DNA from: an uncultured Gemmatimonadota bacterium
GTDB lineage: Bacteria > Gemmatimonadota > Gemmatimonadetes > Gemmatimonadales > Gemmatimonadaceae
Direction: 5' to 3'
Length of the DNA stretch: 6,697 nucleotides
Assembly (NCBI GenBank): GCA_946480295.1
Contig: CAMLIT010000168.1
Coordinates: 1-6,697 of the forward strand
A program made the position numbers and the translations under genes. The notes below the pieces were generated by a model, which was given only the letters and a program-made list of their open reading frames with translations, ran no database searches and had not been told where the DNA came from. Shown here one piece after another: positions 4,774-6,697 of this stretch; within the stretch, counting starts at the first letter, position 1, and the number at the start of each line of letters is the position of its first letter.

Positions 4774-4863
4774 GGACGGACAATACCCGATAGCTTTCCC
4801 TCGATCCACTGCGGCGCGCCGCGCGCCGCTCCCGCGAACGCAGTCACGCACCCCGAGCACATC
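4774..4863. promoter_or_regulatory. Divergent intergenic region between the lipoprotein gene and pruA
   Basis: These 90 bp must hold promoters for both directions if both genes start where called. The lipoprotein-proximal part is relatively AT-rich (GGACAATACCCGATAGC at about 4778-4794), a plausible -10 region, but I cannot name convincing -35/-10 pairs. No clear Shine-Dalgarno precedes either start. Confidence 0.45.
4811..4829. repeat. GC-only inverted repeat in the divergent region
   Basis: GCGGCGCG (4811-4818) pairs exactly with 4822-4829 across a 3-base centre. Midway between two divergent starts, it could be an operator for a dimeric regulator or a hairpin in the pruA leader. Such GC-only palindromes also arise readily by chance in this composition. 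Confidence 0.4.
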
Positions 4864-6600
4864 ATGGCCGCACCAGTCGCATCCGCCTCGAAGAGCGCGT
4901 CCGCACCGGTCCGCGGTGCCGCGCAGTCGGAGCAGGCCGCGCGTACCATCTCGCCGACCAGCGCCCCGCTGGCCGGCTTCACCGGCATCCGGCAGGTCCC
5001 CGTCCCCGTGAACGAGCCGGTGAAGTCCTACGCCCCCGGCTCGCCCGAGCGCGCGCAGCTGAAGGCGCGACTCGAGGCGATGGCGAAGGAGCGCATCGAC
5101 ATCCCGCTGATCATCGGCGGGGAGGAGGTGCGCACGGGCGACACGGCGCAGGCCGTGATGCCGCACGCGCACGGGCACGTGCTCGCCGACTGGCACAAGG
5201 CGTCGGCGGAGCACGTGCAGCGGGCGATCGCCGCCGCGCGCGAGGCGCGGGCGGAGTGGTCCAACTGGGCGTGGGAGGATCGCGCCGCGGTCTTCCTCAA
5301 GGCGGCCGAGCTGCTGTCCACCACCTGGCGCGCGACGGTGAACGCGGCGACGATGCTCGGCCAGTCGAAGACGGTCTACCAGGCCGAGATCGACTCCGCC
5401 TGCGAGCTGGCCGACTTTTGGCGCTTCAACCCGTACTACGCGCAGGAGCTGTACGGCGAGCAGCCGCTCTCCACGCCGGCGATGTGGAACCAGCTCGACT
5501 ACCGCGCGCTCGAGGGGTTCGTCTACGCCGTCACGCCGTTCAACTTCACCTCGATCGCCGGCAACCTGCCGACGGCGCCGGCGCTGATGGGGAACACGGT
5601 GGTGTGGAAGCCCGCGTCCACGGCGATGCTCTCCGCGTACTACATCATGCGGCTGCTCGAGGCCGCCGGGCTACCCCCGGGCGTCATCAACTTCGTGCCG
5701 GGCGACGCGCCACTCGTCTCCGACGTGTGCCTGAGCCATCGCGAGCTCGCCGGGGTGCACTTCACCGGCAGCACGGCCGTCTTCAACAGCATGTGGAAGA
5801 CGATCGGCGCGAACATGGGCCGCTACGCCTCGTACCCGCGCATCGTCGGCGAGACGGGGGGCAAGGACTTCATCGTCGCCCACGCCTCGGCCGACCCGCG
5901 GGCGCTCGCCGTGGCGATCGCGCGCGGCGGCTTCGAGTACCAGGGGCAGAAGTGCTCGGCGGTCAGCCGCGTGTACGTGCCGCGCTCGATCTGGAACGAC
6001 GTGCGCGACCGCACCGTCGCGATGATCGAGGACATGCGCATCGGCGACATCACCGACTTCCGCAACTTCATGGGCGCGGTGATCGACCGGAAGGCGTTCG
6101 ACAAGATCAGCGACTACCTCGCCGACGCGAAGCAGAACGCGAAGGTCGTCACCGGGGGCAAGGCCGACGCGAAGGAGGGATACTTCATCCACCCGACGCT
6201 CATCGAGACCGATCGGCCGGACTACCGGCTGATGTGCGAGGAGATCTTCGGACCCGTGGTCACGGTGCACGTGTACGACGACGCGAAGTGGGAGGACACC
6301 CTCGAGGCGGTCGACCGGACGTCGCCGTACGCGCTCACGGGCGCGGTGTTCGCCACGGAGCGCGGCGCGATCCGCGAGGCGGCGATGGCGCTGCGGAACG
6401 CGGCGGGGAACTTCTACATCAACGACAAGCCGACCGGCGCCGTCGTCGGGCAGCAGCCGTTTGGCGGCGCGCGCGGCTCGGGGACGAACGACAAGGCCGG
6501 CTCGAAGCTCAACCTCGTGCGCTGGGTGAGCGCGCGCGCGGTGAAGGAGACGTTCGCGCCGCCGACGGACTACACGTACCCGTTCATGGCGGACAAGTAG
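4864..6600 (+). CDS. pruA: 1-pyrroline-5-carboxylate dehydrogenase, ALDH4A1 type
   Basis: The 578-residue product is an aldehyde dehydrogenase that oxidises L-glutamate gamma-semialdehyde, in equilibrium with 1-pyrroline-5-carboxylate, to glutamate with NAD+, the second step of proline catabolism in the cytoplasm. Landmarks: FNFTSIAGNL with Asn227, VVWKP with Lys249, catalytic Glu330 (VGETGGKDF), nucleophile Cys364 (GQKCSA), EEIFGPV at about 459-465, and the C-terminal FYINDKPTGAVVGQQPFGGARGSGTNDK signature. The 34-residue Glu-Cys spacing equals that of human ALDH4A1, and many blocks match the eukaryotic-type enzyme rather than PutA-like ones. Homology begins near residue 41 (VPVPVNEPVKSY). 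Residues 1-40 are Ala/Ser-rich and unlike the family, so either this is an unusual extension or translation starts later, for example at GTG 5008. The open frame continues upstream to 4267 but only as antisense to the lipoprotein gene. No proline dehydrogenase gene is in the window. Confidence 0.95.
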   Translation: MAAPVASASKSASAPVRGAAQSEQAARTISPTSAPLAGFTGIRQVPVPVNEPVKSYAPGSPERAQLKARLEAMAKERIDIPLIIGGEEVRTGDTAQAVMPHAHGHVLADWHKASAEHVQRAIAAAREARAEWSNWAWEDRAAVFLKAAELLSTTWRATVNAATMLGQSKTVYQAEIDSACELADFWRFNPYYAQELYGEQPLSTPAMWNQLDYRALEGFVYAVTPFNFTSIAGNLPTAPALMGNTVVWKPASTAMLSAYYIMRLLEAAGLPPGVINFVPGDAPLVSDVCLSHRELAGVHFTGSTAVFNSMWKTIGANMGRYASYPRIVGETGGKDFIVAHASADPRALAVAIARGGFEYQGQKCSAVSRVYVPRSIWNDVRDRTVAMIEDMRIGDITDFRNFMGAVIDRKAFDKISDYLADAKQNAKVVTGGKADAKEGYFIHPTLIETDRPDYRLMCEEIFGPVVTVHVYDDAKWEDTLEAVDRTSPYALTGAVFATERGAIREAAMALRNAAGNFYINDKPTGAVVGQQPFGGARGSGTNDKAGSKLNLVRWVSARAVKETFAPPTDYTYPFMADK

Positions 6601-6641
6601 GAGTCCCGCACGACAGCTCCCACGTCCTCACGCTCAGGAGT

Positions 6642-6697
6642 CGGGGGGGGGCCCCGCGGGGGGGGCGCCCCCCCAGGGGGGGAGGGCCCCCCCCCCG
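6642..6697. repeat. G/C-only low-complexity end of the window
   Basis: After about 40 bases of ordinary DNA following pruA, the sequence becomes runs of G and C with only two A bases (6675 and 6683). Alternating G and C runs can fold back on themselves. This could be a distorted terminator, but the pattern is typical of unreliable base calling at a contig edge. Confidence 0.6.

Noticed and set aside
4267..4863. In-frame 199-codon upstream extension of pruA
   Set aside because: It is antisense to the lipoprotein gene, Arg/Gly-rich and without family homology; pruA starts at 4864 or later.
4774..5214. Upstream extension of the lipoprotein frame
   Set aside because: It overlaps pruA in antisense, and the signal peptide begins at the ATG at 4773.
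5671..6270. Minus-strand 199-codon frame
   Set aside because: It is antisense within pruA, with His/Arg/Val-rich shadow composition.

Overview
The window is strongly GC-rich bacterial DNA with seven recognisable protein genes. Six lie on the minus strand: a truncated membrane protein at the left edge, signal peptidase I (lepB), a Lys-rich SWIB-domain protein, endonuclease IV (nfo), a REC plus histidine-kinase phosphoacceptor protein, and a lipoprotein with an Asp-box. One lies on the plus strand: an ALDH4A1-type 1-pyrroline-5-carboxylate dehydrogenase (pruA). Most starts lack a Shine-Dalgarno site; only the SWIB gene has a clear one. Gene content, the Lys/Ala-tailed SWIB protein, the base composition and the repeat-filled spacers fit an environmental bacterium such as a member of Gemmatimonadota. 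That placement is inference from general resemblance, not from a marker gene.

Layout, left to right. 1-136 is the start of a membrane protein. 137-366 is a spacer with G-runs and a large nested inverted repeat built from 7-bp units around a 16-bp stem. 367-1170 is lepB, whose first codons lie inside another 7-bp array. 1171-1325 is a spacer with a perfect 13-bp terminator-like hairpin behind the SWIB gene. 1326-1718 is the SWIB gene. 1719-2206 is a 488-bp non-coding stretch holding a candidate promoter, four copies of a 20-bp imperfect palindrome and an eight-unit 11-bp array, all sharing a CCCTCTGA core. 2207-3094 is nfo. 3095-3269 is a second pair of inverted 7-bp arrays. 3270-3944 and 3970-4773 are the REC-phosphoacceptor and lipoprotein genes, 25 bp apart and probably one transcript. 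4774-4863 is a divergent promoter region. 4864-6600 is pruA. The right end is almost pure G and C and may be an assembly artefact.

The genes are housekeeping or general-metabolism genes (protein export, DNA repair, proline catabolism, probable nucleoid or DNA binding, signalling) and do not form one pathway. The most unusual content is non-coding. Degenerate heptanucleotide arrays keep a continuous 7-bp phase, occur as inverted pairs around a unique core, and end directly at the start codons of lepB and nfo. A separate 11-bp repeat family lies upstream of the SWIB gene. I found no classical defence system, CRISPR array, tRNA, rRNA or transposase.
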